Below, in pieces: positions 15,645 to 25,200 of a DNA stretch of 42,626 bases. The position numbers and the translations under genes were made by a program. The DNA is from Lachnospiraceae bacterium (GTDB lineage: Bacteria > Bacillota > Clostridia > Lachnospirales > Anaerotignaceae). The number at the start of each line of letters is the position of its first letter. Within the stretch, counting starts at the first letter, position 1. The DNA lies in NCBI GenBank assembly GCA_003543235.1, contig DPJA01000012.1:1-42626 (forward strand), read 5' to 3'. The notes under the pieces were generated by a model. That model did not search any database. It worked only from the letters and a program-made list of their open reading frames with translations, and was not told the DNA's origin.

Positions 15645-17168
15645 TCATTCCCCTGTAAGCCTAGTCAAATAATTACGCAGCACTTCCATGGTTTTTTCCT
15701 TATTTTTCGCACCATATGCCTTTTCTTCCACCAAGTTTTTCAGAAAATCCCAAAATGCACCAACCATGTTCCCCTCACTCATAACAAGAACCACAGGAGG
15801 TTGGGAGGTCTTTGCTACAATGACGCCACATTCCTCCCGAACATAAACAAAATAATGCTCAATTAACGGTCTTTCAACTAAGTGGACATAATAATTTTCA
15901 TAGGAATCAAGAAGCACAAGAATTTGCTTCAGATGGGTGGCAAACTCCCTTGGTGTATAGTATACAGCCCCAACCCCAATAATATCCGACATAGGTACCT
16001 TAACAACTCCATTTTTTACGTCTTCAATATCTGGTAATGATATAATTTCTGTAAAACGATTGGACTGTAAAAGCTTTAGAAAACCTTTATAACGGTTTCT
16101 GTGCATAAAAATCAAGTTAGAATTTTTAATATCGGCACGGCTGAGAATTTCTGCAAGGAGGCTTTCCTGCATGGTCAACGAAGATAGTGATTCAGTTTTA
16201 ACCAGCGAATCTGCCTGATGTCGCTCAAATTCTGCCATGGCAACATAAAACTGCTCCTTCTCCCGTTCCGTAAAAATACGCATCAGCGGACGGCACAAAT
16301 TTAGATATTGCAAAAATTCATCCGCAAAGGATTTAACGGCATCCCTATGACGATATAGGACATTTGCAGCCACAAGCTCCTGATTGCCCACAGAATTTGA
16401 AATCACTGCCGCCGTTTCAGGTGCTATAAAAAGGGTGCGTTTAAAAATTCCATCCCGTTTCTTGGGATAAAAATACGGTTCAATGGAGCCGCTCATGTAA
16501 AGAGGCATCCAATGGTTAATGGCATTGAGCATTTCATCCAAATCCCTGCTGATGGTATGGATAATTTTAATTTTATTTCCCTTTGCCAACACAAGCTGCA
16601 TTAGCTCTGCCCAACGGCGCATAAAAACAGCATCCTCAATCATCCACCCTGTTCCTTCATCGCTGAAAAGAAGAAGAGTCTGCGGTGTTTTCTGTGCAGC
16701 AACCTCAGAAAGAAAATACTCTGCAGCCTGTTGCTTTCCCTTAATGCCGTAATAAACGGAAATATCTTTGTCCAAAAAAGGAAGACGGTATTCCTCTGAT
16801 GAACGATACTCCATTTGCCCTACGTGTATATCAGGAAACTCCCTTAAAAATTCACCCACCTGTAGGGAATTTTCCAATCCATTGTAAAGCAACCAGTGGA
16901 TTAGCTCTTTGGCAAGCAAATCACTATCATCAGGAAAAATCATGAGCTTCAGCGTATCTATCAAGGTCTTCTTCTGGTATTCCTCCGTAAATCTGTGTGC
17001 CAAATAATTGGCCATGCCATGAACAATTTGTCTATCCTTAGGCATTTTTCGCCGCCCATTACGCAAGCGGCTGATGTAGGAAGCATCTAGTCTTATACTG
17101 TGTGCCAAAGCACTATTGGATGTCTTTGTAATATTCAATAGAAAATCAAGTTTTTGGTCAAAAGTCAT
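15645..17168 (-). CDS. Helix-turn-helix protein of unknown function, divergent from the SLH gene
   Basis: 507 residues from the ATG at 17168, just after a G-rich ribosome site (AAGGGGGGGG); the frame opens earlier at 17198 but without such a site. Residues 1-60 look like a lambda-repressor/XRE-type helix-turn-helix (KLDFLLNITKTSNSALAHSI, then SYISRLRNGRRKMPKD). The other 440 residues match no family I recognise. They contain no membrane segments, ATPase motifs or catalytic signature that I can see. The middle region (about 130-330) reads like an alpha/beta domain (DKDISVYYGIKGKQQAAEYF, then TLLLFSDEGTGWMI). It is divergent from the first SLH gene across a 262-base gap that holds an inverted repeat. 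Control of surface-protein expression is the natural guess, but it is inference. Confidence 0.7.
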   Translation of the reverse strand: MTFDQKLDFLLNITKTSNSALAHSIRLDASYISRLRNGRRKMPKDRQIVHGMANYLAHRFTEEYQKKTLIDTLKLMIFPDDSDLLAKELIHWLLYNGLENSLQVGEFLREFPDIHVGQMEYRSSEEYRLPFLDKDISVYYGIKGKQQAAEYFLSEVAAQKTPQTLLLFSDEGTGWMIEDAVFMRRWAELMQLVLAKGNKIKIIHTISRDLDEMLNAINHWMPLYMSGSIEPYFYPKKRDGIFKRTLFIAPETAAVISNSVGNQELVAANVLYRHRDAVKSFADEFLQYLNLCRPLMRIFTEREKEQFYVAMAEFERHQADSLVKTESLSSLTMQESLLAEILSRADIKNSNLIFMHRNRYKGFLKLLQSNRFTEIISLPDIEDVKNGVVKVPMSDIIGVGAVYYTPREFATHLKQILVLLDSYENYYVHLVERPLIEHYFVYVREECGVIVAKTSQPPVVLVMSEGNMVGAFWDFLKNLVEEKAYGAKNKEKTMEVLRNYLTRLTGE

Positions 17169-17223
17169 GATGATTCCCCCCCCTTTTTTCTTTAACATAT
17201 CAAATTATTCAAACAATTGCAAG

Positions 17224-17250
17224 AATAACGGCACAAATCATGCCATTATT
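17224..17250. promoter_or_regulatory. Inverted repeat, candidate operator between divergent genes
   Basis: AATAACGGCA (17224-17233) and TGCCATTATT (17241-17250) match at 9 of 10 positions around a 7-base centre. It lies 56-82 bases upstream of the helix-turn-helix gene and about 180 bases before the SLH gene. It could bind the regulator encoded next to it. Confidence 0.45.
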
Positions 17251-17305
17251 TTGTCATTGCCAGTTTATTCCTATTTATTGTTTTGTCCATCCCTTTATAG
17301 TAAGC

Positions 17306-17390
17306 TTTGTTCGAGACGATCCACGTGGATTTTATGCTCCAACCCCCATGGAGCGAACAAATTTTACATTACCAAGATGTGCAAATCGTC
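17306..17390 (+). ncRNA. Structured 5' leader of the SLH gene (unidentified RNA element)
   Basis: An outer stem, TTTGTTC (17306-17312) with GAACAAA (17355-17361), encloses two hairpins: GATCC/GGATT with an ACGT loop (17318-17331) and GCTCC/GGAGC with a 9-base loop (17336-17354). GACGAT (17315-17320) can also pair with ATCGTC (17385-17390) downstream, which would make a pseudoknot or an alternative fold competing with the first hairpin. A TATAGT -10-like hexamer lies just upstream (17296-17301), and AAGGAGG (17416-17422) follows. I recognise no known riboswitch class. Confidence 0.4.
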
Positions 17391-17430
17391 AAAACTAAAC
17401 TTATATTATTCAAATAAGGAGGAAATTAAG

Positions 17431-20400
17431 ATGAAACCGAAAAAAATGCTTTCGATTTTGCTATCCCTGCTGATGCTATTTACCACAATGCCAGTAACCG
17501 CTTTAGCAAACACCAGCGAACAGCCTTCCGTTTTTCAGGATATGCCGGACAACTGGTCTACCAATGCACTGAACTGTGCAGTAATAAACGGGCTGTTAAA
17601 AGGCTCTGAGAATAATGGCAACACCCTAATTATGCCTGATGCTCCCTTGAAAAGAGCAGAAATGGCTGCGGTTGTCAACCGTGCCTTCGGTGCAACGGCA
17701 ACCACAGAGCTTGAAAATGTCAAAGATGTACCCTTTTCAGCTTGGTACGCCAACGACATGGCTAAGGCCGTTCAAATGGGAACCTTTGTATTGGATAAAA
17801 ATATGCGTCCCGAAAGCAACATTACCCGTCAGGAAGCATTTACTGTCTTGGCGAGGGCTTTTAAAATTGCATCCGCCGATACAAGCTTCACTTCATTAAA
17901 CAAATATGCAGATGCTTCGGACATTGCGGACTGGGCAAAAAATGCTCTGAATGCCATGGCGGAGGAAGGCTATATCAACGGCGGCACAGACGGAAAGCTC
18001 AATCCAAACGCAAATATAACCAGAGCCGAATTTGCCGTAGTAATGGACAATTTGGTAAAGCAGTATATTGACACTCCTGGCGAGGTAACTGAAATAGTTG
18101 CCCAAGGCAACGTAATGGTGCGTGTACCCGGCGTTATTCTTAAGGGTGTCACCATTAAAGGCGATTTAATTATTGGTGACGGCGTAGGAAACGGCGAAGC
18201 AACCCTTGACGACATCACAGTAGAAGGCAGAACTGTTGTCAGAGGCGGTGGCGTTAACTCCATTATCGTCAGAGGTAATTCCTCTATTGGAAAAGTTATT
18301 GTTTCCAGAGCCGACGGTAATGTCAGAATTGCTGTAGAAGACGGTGCCGATGTAGAATATATTTATGTAGACGACGGTTCGGACGATGTAATCGTAACAG
18401 GTCACGTTGGAACCTTGGAGGTTTACGGAGAGAATATTACCGTAAAAGCTACCAATGCAGTAATTGATAACGGACTGCTCAGTGGAAAAAATTCCAAGCT
18501 TATTGTAGAAAAAGGCTCCTCCGTAGACCTTATCACCATTCAAGGGGCAAATACCCAAGTATCCGGTGAGGGAGATGTAAAGGCGGTAAAAGTAGAAGAA
18601 ACGGGAGATTTCGCCAAAATTTTCACCCCAAATACCAAAATCGAAACCAGTCCCGACGTTGAAGGTGTTACAGGCGGTGGTGGAGATTCCATTGACCCAG
18701 GAACCAATGACACCAATAACAATAGTGGAACAGCTCTCGTTGATTCTACGCCAAGCAATGGTGACAGTAGTAGCAGTAGTAGTAGTAGTGGTGGCGGTGG
18801 TGGCGGTGGTGGCAGCACCGTATCTGTATCCTCCATTACAGTTAGCGGCGAAGGCGATGCCTCTGCTATTACCACACCAAGTGGTACCTTGCAAATGACG
18901 GCAAGTGTAGCACCATCTAACGCAACAAATAAAAATGTAATCTGGTCCGTAATTAACGTTACAGGTGAAGCAACCATAAGCTCCACAGGCTTATTGACGT
19001 CAATCCAGAACGGAACTGTAACCGTCAGAGCAACAGCAGCTGATGGTTCAGGAAAATTTGGTGAAAAGGAAATCTCTATTTCAAACCACGAACCCATCCT
19101 ATCCACTACCTCTACCATTGACAATGGAGATGTGAATCCGACTATCGTGGTAACCTTAGCAAATGATACCTTTACGGCAGATGCCGAGCTTCCCATCAAT
19201 TGGACTGGTTCCGTTGGAACTACCCAGTTGATTGGAAACACCATAACACGAAACAGCGATACTCAGATAACCTTCCAATTAAGTGGCACGGCAAGTGCTG
19301 GAGCATTAACCTTGCAAGCCAATGCAGAGGCTCTAACAGGCGGTGTCGCAAGCAACATCCTCACAATTACAGTGCCGGATGCTGATGCACCTCATTTGCT
19401 CTGTGCAGCCACAAACACAGAAGGCACGGAAGTTCACCTCACCTTTGACAAGGCTATGGCTGAATCCAACGGAAAACACGCTCAGTTTACAATAATGGTA
19501 AACGGCAGTAACAACCCTGCCACAGCAGTGGCAAGAAAAATCGGGGATAACAACACCCTTGTGCTGACATTGACCAATGCCTTAACGGGCGGTGAAACCA
19601 TTACCGCAGCATACACCCAAGGCGATGTGGAGGCAACTGACGGTGGCATTTTAAGCACCTTCTCCGCCACAGTAGTAACAAATCAGTTTACAGCTACCTA
19701 TTCCGTTTCCTACAACGGCAACGATGCAACAAGCGGTACTGCTCCAACTGATTCCACAAGCTATCACAATCTTGATGAAGTAACGGTTTTAGGAAATACA
19801 GGCAGTTTGGAAAAAACAGACTTCACCTTTGCCCACTGGAACACGCAGGCAAACGGCCAAGGTACAGGCTATGACCCAGATGACACCTTTGACATCAGCG
19901 GCAACACAACACTGTATGCAATATGGGAGAGCAGTAATGCAGGCTTAACCAGTGTAGCCGCTCAAACAGATTCTACCCCAGCAGGGGGCGACGGAAGTCA
20001 AACCATCACCCCTATTACTTGGTCAATCAATGTAAGCAACGATAAAACCTCTTTGGAATTGACAGACATTGTGGCAGCCGATGATGCAGCCTTTGCATTA
20101 TACTCCGATGCAGCCTATACAGCAGAAATCCAAGGTGCAAGCACCTTACCTCTTGAAATGGGCGGAACAATAGCTTATATCAAGGTGACAGCTGAGGATG
20201 GCATTGCAGTAAAATATTATGCTGTAACAATTTCCAGAGCACTACCTGCACAGAGCGGTTCACCCGCCTTTATTGCAGGCACACCAGCAACCTATGATAC
20301 GCCTCTTACGGTAGGAGTAGGTACACTTGGCATTCAAACCAACCTGACCTATACCTGGTATCGCTCAGATGATTTAGCTTATGCCAACGCCCTTGGCAGC

Positions 20401-22107
20401 GGAACAACCTACACACCTGTTTCGACTGACATTGGCAAATACCTTATCGTTGTGGCAATCTCCCCTGACGCATCAGGAAACGGAACTGTTGCAACCCCAA
20501 CAACCATCGCAAAAACTTTAGGGTCTGCGTTTACTGCTGACTATGCAGGTACATTCCCTGTAGCGGCAACCTCAATCAACCTTACAGGACTTGGTGCTAG
20601 TGCAACCAATCTTGAGGCAGCCGTAGCCATTGATGGAACGACTTATGACACATACATAGACTTAATTGTTGATGGTGATGGAAAAGCTGATATGTCAGAA
20701 CTGACAGGCGTTACCACCTCCACCAAGGTGAAGGTTAGAATTAAAGAAACAGCAACCCATCTGTCTGGAACGGAGAAAGAAATAACCGTTACAGAGGAAG
20801 TATTCACCGACGCTACCATCAGCCCAACAACTGCAGACTTTGACAAAAAAGTAAGTGCACAGGCTGACGTAGAAACAACAATTACATGGAACTCCGCTGC
20901 CAGCGTAGCTTCAGTAAAAAATGGTGAAGACACTTTGACTGAAACAACAGACTATACCATATCAGGCAGCACTTTAACCATCAAAAAGGAATACTTGGAA
21001 ACCCTAGATGACGGAGCAACAAGCCTATCCGTTGAATTTAACGCAGGCAGTGTCGCAACCCTCATTATCACCATAAGTAATACAACACCGACAGCACCTA
21101 CAGGAGATTTGCTGGATGCAGTAGGTGGCTCAAACTTTACAGGAATGCTTTATGCAAGAGGTGGCAGCATTTACTATAACGAGGTTGATACTTCAGGCAC
21201 ATGGGGAACAGAAACCTTAATCGGCACAGGTACCGAAGGCAGCCTGTCTATGGACAGCTCAGACCATCCTCATGTTGCATACACCACCTCAGGAAATATT
21301 GGTTACAGAAGCTTTAACGGAAGTGACTGGAGCGACGAGGAGCTTCTTTCAAGCAACAACGGTGGCAACTGCTCCAAGCCTGATATTGCCGTAGATAGCA
21401 ACGGCAATGCTCACATAACCTATACAGATTCATTGGGTGATACAGGCATCTATACAAAACCGGATATTATGTACGCAACGAATACCTCTGGTAGCTTTAG
21501 CAAGGCCATTGTTTACAGGGGATATTATGATAATTTGTATAGTTCATGCTATATTGGTACTTATTACAGTAACGGCTCCTTTATTGCAGTGGATTCAAAT
21601 GATGACTACTATATCATTACCCACCAGCAAGATTATTACAAGCCTGATATGCAGATACCTGAAAGCACATACTCTGTTGTTGTGAAAAAGAACCCTGTTG
21701 ACGCTTCTATCCATGACAGCATCGGCAGTGTTGGAGGAACATCTTCAAATATCTTAGGTATTTTCGGGTTATCCTTTAGCAACGGCAAGCTTGTAGCACT
21801 TTATAAGCACAGCACTTTCAAAACGTCAGAATTGACTGACAACAGTGGAACTATTACCTTTGATAACATTGTGGATATTAGTGGCAGTTATGTTAGCTCT
21901 GTTGCTACTGACGGAATGGATGTTTTTGTAGGCGGCTTAAGTTCTGATAAGCTTCTTGTCAACTTGAATGGCTCAGAAACAATTTATAATGATATCACAG
22001 TAAAAGGAACAAAGGTTTCTGCTGTTTACTTCGGTATAGACTTCTACACTGTATATACTGATAACAGTGACGGAATCATCAAAGTAAAAAAATATATGGA
22101 TTTGTAA
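17431..22107 (+). CDS. Large S-layer-homology (SLH) surface protein with Ig-like and repeat domains
   Basis: 1558 residues from the ATG at 17431, preceded by AAGGAGG; the frame is open upstream to 17116, but the signal peptide (MKPKKMLSILLSLLMLF...ALA) fixes the start. Three SLH domains (about 33-90, 95-145, 156-212) anchor it to pyruvylated cell-wall polymer. Then come a beta-rich region rich in DGVGNGEATL-like repeats, a low-complexity Ser/Gly linker near 445-465, a Big_2-like Ig domain, bacterial Ig-like segments, an InlB-type repeat (YNGNDATSG to TLYAIWE), a cadherin-like sandwich, an X2-like domain and a C-terminal sialidase/propeller-like region with repeated SxDxxxxPHVAY and AVDSNGNAHITYT motifs. 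The cargo function is unknown. The gene is visibly GC-richer than its neighbours. A terminator follows at 22134. Confidence 0.9.
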   Translation: MKPKKMLSILLSLLMLFTTMPVTALANTSEQPSVFQDMPDNWSTNALNCAVINGLLKGSENNGNTLIMPDAPLKRAEMAAVVNRAFGATATTELENVKDVPFSAWYANDMAKAVQMGTFVLDKNMRPESNITRQEAFTVLARAFKIASADTSFTSLNKYADASDIADWAKNALNAMAEEGYINGGTDGKLNPNANITRAEFAVVMDNLVKQYIDTPGEVTEIVAQGNVMVRVPGVILKGVTIKGDLIIGDGVGNGEATLDDITVEGRTVVRGGGVNSIIVRGNSSIGKVIVSRADGNVRIAVEDGADVEYIYVDDGSDDVIVTGHVGTLEVYGENITVKATNAVIDNGLLSGKNSKLIVEKGSSVDLITIQGANTQVSGEGDVKAVKVEETGDFAKIFTPNTKIETSPDVEGVTGGGGDSIDPGTNDTNNNSGTALVDSTPSNGDSSSSSSSSGGGGGGGGSTVSVSSITVSGEGDASAITTPSGTLQMTASVAPSNATNKNVIWSVINVTGEATISSTGLLTSIQNGTVTVRATAADGSGKFGEKEISISNHEPILSTTSTIDNGDVNPTIVVTLANDTFTADAELPINWTGSVGTTQLIGNTITRNSDTQITFQLSGTASAGALTLQANAEALTGGVASNILTITVPDADAPHLLCAATNTEGTEVHLTFDKAMAESNGKHAQFTIMVNGSNNPATAVARKIGDNNTLVLTLTNALTGGETITAAYTQGDVEATDGGILSTFSATVVTNQFTATYSVSYNGNDATSGTAPTDSTSYHNLDEVTVLGNTGSLEKTDFTFAHWNTQANGQGTGYDPDDTFDISGNTTLYAIWESSNAGLTSVAAQTDSTPAGGDGSQTITPITWSINVSNDKTSLELTDIVAADDAAFALYSDAAYTAEIQGASTLPLEMGGTIAYIKVTAEDGIAVKYYAVTISRALPAQSGSPAFIAGTPATYDTPLTVGVGTLGIQTNLTYTWYRSDDLAYANALGSGTTYTPVSTDIGKYLIVVAISPDASGNGTVATPTTIAKTLGSAFTADYAGTFPVAATSINLTGLGASATNLEAAVAIDGTTYDTYIDLIVDGDGKADMSELTGVTTSTKVKVRIKETATHLSGTEKEITVTEEVFTDATISPTTADFDKKVSAQADVETTITWNSAASVASVKNGEDTLTETTDYTISGSTLTIKKEYLETLDDGATSLSVEFNAGSVATLIITISNTTPTAPTGDLLDAVGGSNFTGMLYARGGSIYYNEVDTSGTWGTETLIGTGTEGSLSMDSSDHPHVAYTTSGNIGYRSFNGSDWSDEELLSSNNGGNCSKPDIAVDSNGNAHITYTDSLGDTGIYTKPDIMYATNTSGSFSKAIVYRGYYDNLYSSCYIGTYYSNGSFIAVDSNDDYYIITHQQDYYKPDMQIPESTYSVVVKKNPVDASIHDSIGSVGGTSSNILGIFGLSFSNGKLVALYKHSTFKTSELTDNSGTITFDNIVDISGSYVSSVATDGMDVFVGGLSSDKLLVNLNGSETIYNDITVKGTKVSAVYFGIDFYTVYTDNSDGIIKVKKYMDL

Positions 22108-22133
22108 CAACTTCACACGTCAGTAAAAAAATT

Positions 22134-22161
22134 AAACCACCAGCTTAGCTGGTGGTTTTTT
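22134..22161. terminator. Bidirectional terminator between the convergent SLH genes
   Basis: AACCACCAGC (22135-22144) pairs with GCTGGTGGTT (22148-22157) across a TTA loop. A T-run ends at 22161 on the plus strand, and TAATTTTTTT follows on the minus strand. It serves both SLH genes. Confidence 0.9.
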
Positions 22162-22219
22162 CTGTGGCTATAAGTAACTGTTCCCTGCTTTCCGCATTTC
22201 ATGTGTTAATGGTAAGTTA

Positions 22220-25200
22220 TTATTGTAATGTTACGTATACGTTGTAATATAGTATTTTGCTGCCGTCTTCAGATATTACTTTAATCCATAATAAGCCGTC
22301 ACCTGTGAAAGTATAGTTTGGTGCTAAAACGGCATAGGAGCCACCCCCTTGACCCGTATAATCAATATAAGCAGTTACATTTGCATTCTCAGTAACTGGA
22401 ACGAATACTGCATTATTAGCACTTTCTGCTGGAATTGTAACGGACAACCAAATAGCATCTAATTCTGAAGTCCCTAAGTATCCTGCACCATCATCAGTTA
22501 ACACAACGCCTGCCAATTTTGTTCCTGTTTCAGGTGTTATGTCAAGTGTAGCACTTGAACTAGCCACATAGCTGCTGGTGTCATCTGTTACAGCTACGCT
22601 TGCATAATTAGCAGATTCTGCTTCGCCTTCTGCATTCTTTGCTACAACAATAATATATTGTGTATACGCTGTATCGGCATAAATTTCCAACTGACTTGTT
22701 CCTACTGCTTCCGTACCTAAAAGATTACCTTTTGTAGTTCCATCTTCCGATGCGTAAACCACATAATGCGTTATATTTGATGTATCTGCCGGCTCAGTCC
22801 ATGTTACAAGCCCTCCAATTTGGCTTGTATTTGTATCAGTATCTGTAAATTGTACATTTGTAACAGCTACTGCTGGTACCGATGGCGTTGCAGCTTTTTC
22901 AGCTATTGTTAGTACTTCATCCATTGCTGCAATTGCTGTTTCCTTTGCAGTTGTTACTCCTGCTGTATCAGTTGCATTATCAATAGCTGCATCACCATCA
23001 GTTTTTGCTGTTGTTAATGCTATCCACTCTTCAGCATCATAATCACCTTGTGTGTAACTTGTCAATGCAGTTGTCAATTCTTGTTTTGCATCAGTTTTTG
23101 CTGTTGCTAATGCTCCTGCAACTGAATTTATAGCCACCTTTGCCGACTTGTTTGTTACAGTCAATCCAGTTGTTGAATATGGCTTAATCACTCTTAAATC
23201 AAATGAAGAACCGTCTGATATACTCGAATTCTCAATATTAATAATTCTACCATCAAATCTAGAAGATGGGATAGAAATGCCTAACGAATATTCATACTGT
23301 TCAACATTATCTTTTGTCACTTCAAAAATATATATTGCATCGGAAACAACATCTTCCGCAAGGGTTATTTCATATGCGTCATTCCCTGTGTTTTCCACTG
23401 TAAAAGCTGGTGCAGTTCCTGTAACAGTAAATGTATAGGAAATATTCGCAGTAACTTCACGGTTAACATAGCCGCTTTCAGCTAAGCTCGTTACTTTAAC
23501 CTTATTGTAGGTTGTAGTTCCACTGATAAATCTAGTTAAATCATCAATACTGCAGAAGATATCAGAATCCACACTGCCTTCATATGTATTCCCCCATGTT
23601 GCTCCTCCATCTGTTGAAAGCTCAACTCTAAATGCTTCAATACCAGTAAGATTTGTAGGCTGGTCGAACAATACATCAATGCCAGTATCGTTTTGTGTTA
23701 ATCCAACATGAATATTAGACACACCGGCAACTGCTTTCGCCGCAACAACCGCTCCCGTTTCATCACTTATTGCAGTTGAAGCATCTGCTCCGCTAATAAC
23801 AACTTTAATTGTCTTTCCTACCAGAGATGCAGGAATTGCAAAAGTTGCTGAAGTTGCATTTGCAATGTTCTCATATACTCCATTTGTTCCTGTGTTTGCC
23901 TGCCATTGATAAGTAACATTTGTTGCACCAGTGTTTGCTGCTGCTGTTAAGTTCTGACCTACTTGGGCTGTTCCTGTGATGGTTGCAGAGGTAACTTTTA
24001 CACCTATAACAACCTGCACTGGATCACTTCTCAATATTGATCCAACTGTTTTTACCCTTACAAAATAAGTTCCTGGAGCTACCGTTGTTGAAAAAGCAGT
24101 ACAACTTACATAGGCACCATCATTCGACGATGCTAATTTATATTCCATAGCTATGGTTGTACCCGTAATCTGTCCATCAGCAATAGCAGCTCCTGTTGCT
24201 GCTACGGTAACTAAATTTGTAGGTGCTGCAGACTTTGAGCAAATTGGAATTCCATCTGTTGAGGTTACCATACCACTACCAGTATTAGTTATGCTTCCGA
24301 TACTAGAGGCCGAACCTGTAATTGTTAAATTAGTATTTCCTATAACTTGAACTTCTCCAACAGTTCCACTTCCTGCAAAGGTCAGTCCTGCACCTGTCAA
24401 AATCAGACCAATATTAGCTCCAACCCCTCCAGTAAATGTTCCACCTGCTGCTCCTGCATCCACATTAAGTTGTTGAACCTGCGTATCACCTGCAAAATCA
24501 AGCTGTGCATTTGGTTGAAATACACCAATCGTTCCAAACGTACCAGTAAACCTAATTGGCTCATCTGTATTTACAAAAACCGGCGGAGGTGGGCTAATGC
24601 CAAAGGTAACAGCAGGGAATTCCAAGGTTCCCGGACCTCTTAAATCTACCAAAGCAGCTACATCATCTTGTACAAACGTACTGTGGGAAACTGCCCAAAT
24701 AGTAATTGTGCCGCTAACCTGAACGTTATTTACAACATGAGCATTTTCTGCATCAATCTCAAGGTTTGCAATGCTTGCCCCTGCACCCCCCACGCCACTG
24801 TCATTCAAAGTAATTGCCGTTACCGCCGCTGCAGTAATCGACACATTACCCATGGTATATGCACCAAAATTAATGGTTAAGCTTCTGCTTCCAGTACGAG
24901 TTGCATCAATAGAATCGGAAATATCTCCTGCTACATTAATCGTTGTGATATTATTATCTGCTACCGCTGCTTCAAATTGTGCCTTAGTAGAAACGCTTGC
25001 AATACTAATTACAGAAGAACTGCTAGAAGAAGAACCACCACCACTTATAGTTGCTTTGGTAGGTGCATTTACTCCGCTTGCTGTTACAGTTTTGGAAATA
25101 GTAAGACCAGAGGTGTATGTAATATCTCCTACATTTGCTTCCAATATGGAAATAGTACCGCTACCACTCAGTGCTGTTTTTCCATCGACAGTAAGTGTTG

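Noticed and set aside
17116..17430. N-terminal extension of the first SLH frame
   Set aside because: The 105 extra residues lack a signal and cover the divergent promoter region. The ATG at 17431 has a strong ribosome site and begins a signal peptide.
18166..19244. Long minus-strand frames (up to 242 codons) inside the first SLH gene
   Set aside because: Low-complexity translations (Thr, Ala, Pro runs) antisense to a well-supported gene, with no ribosome sites or family motifs.
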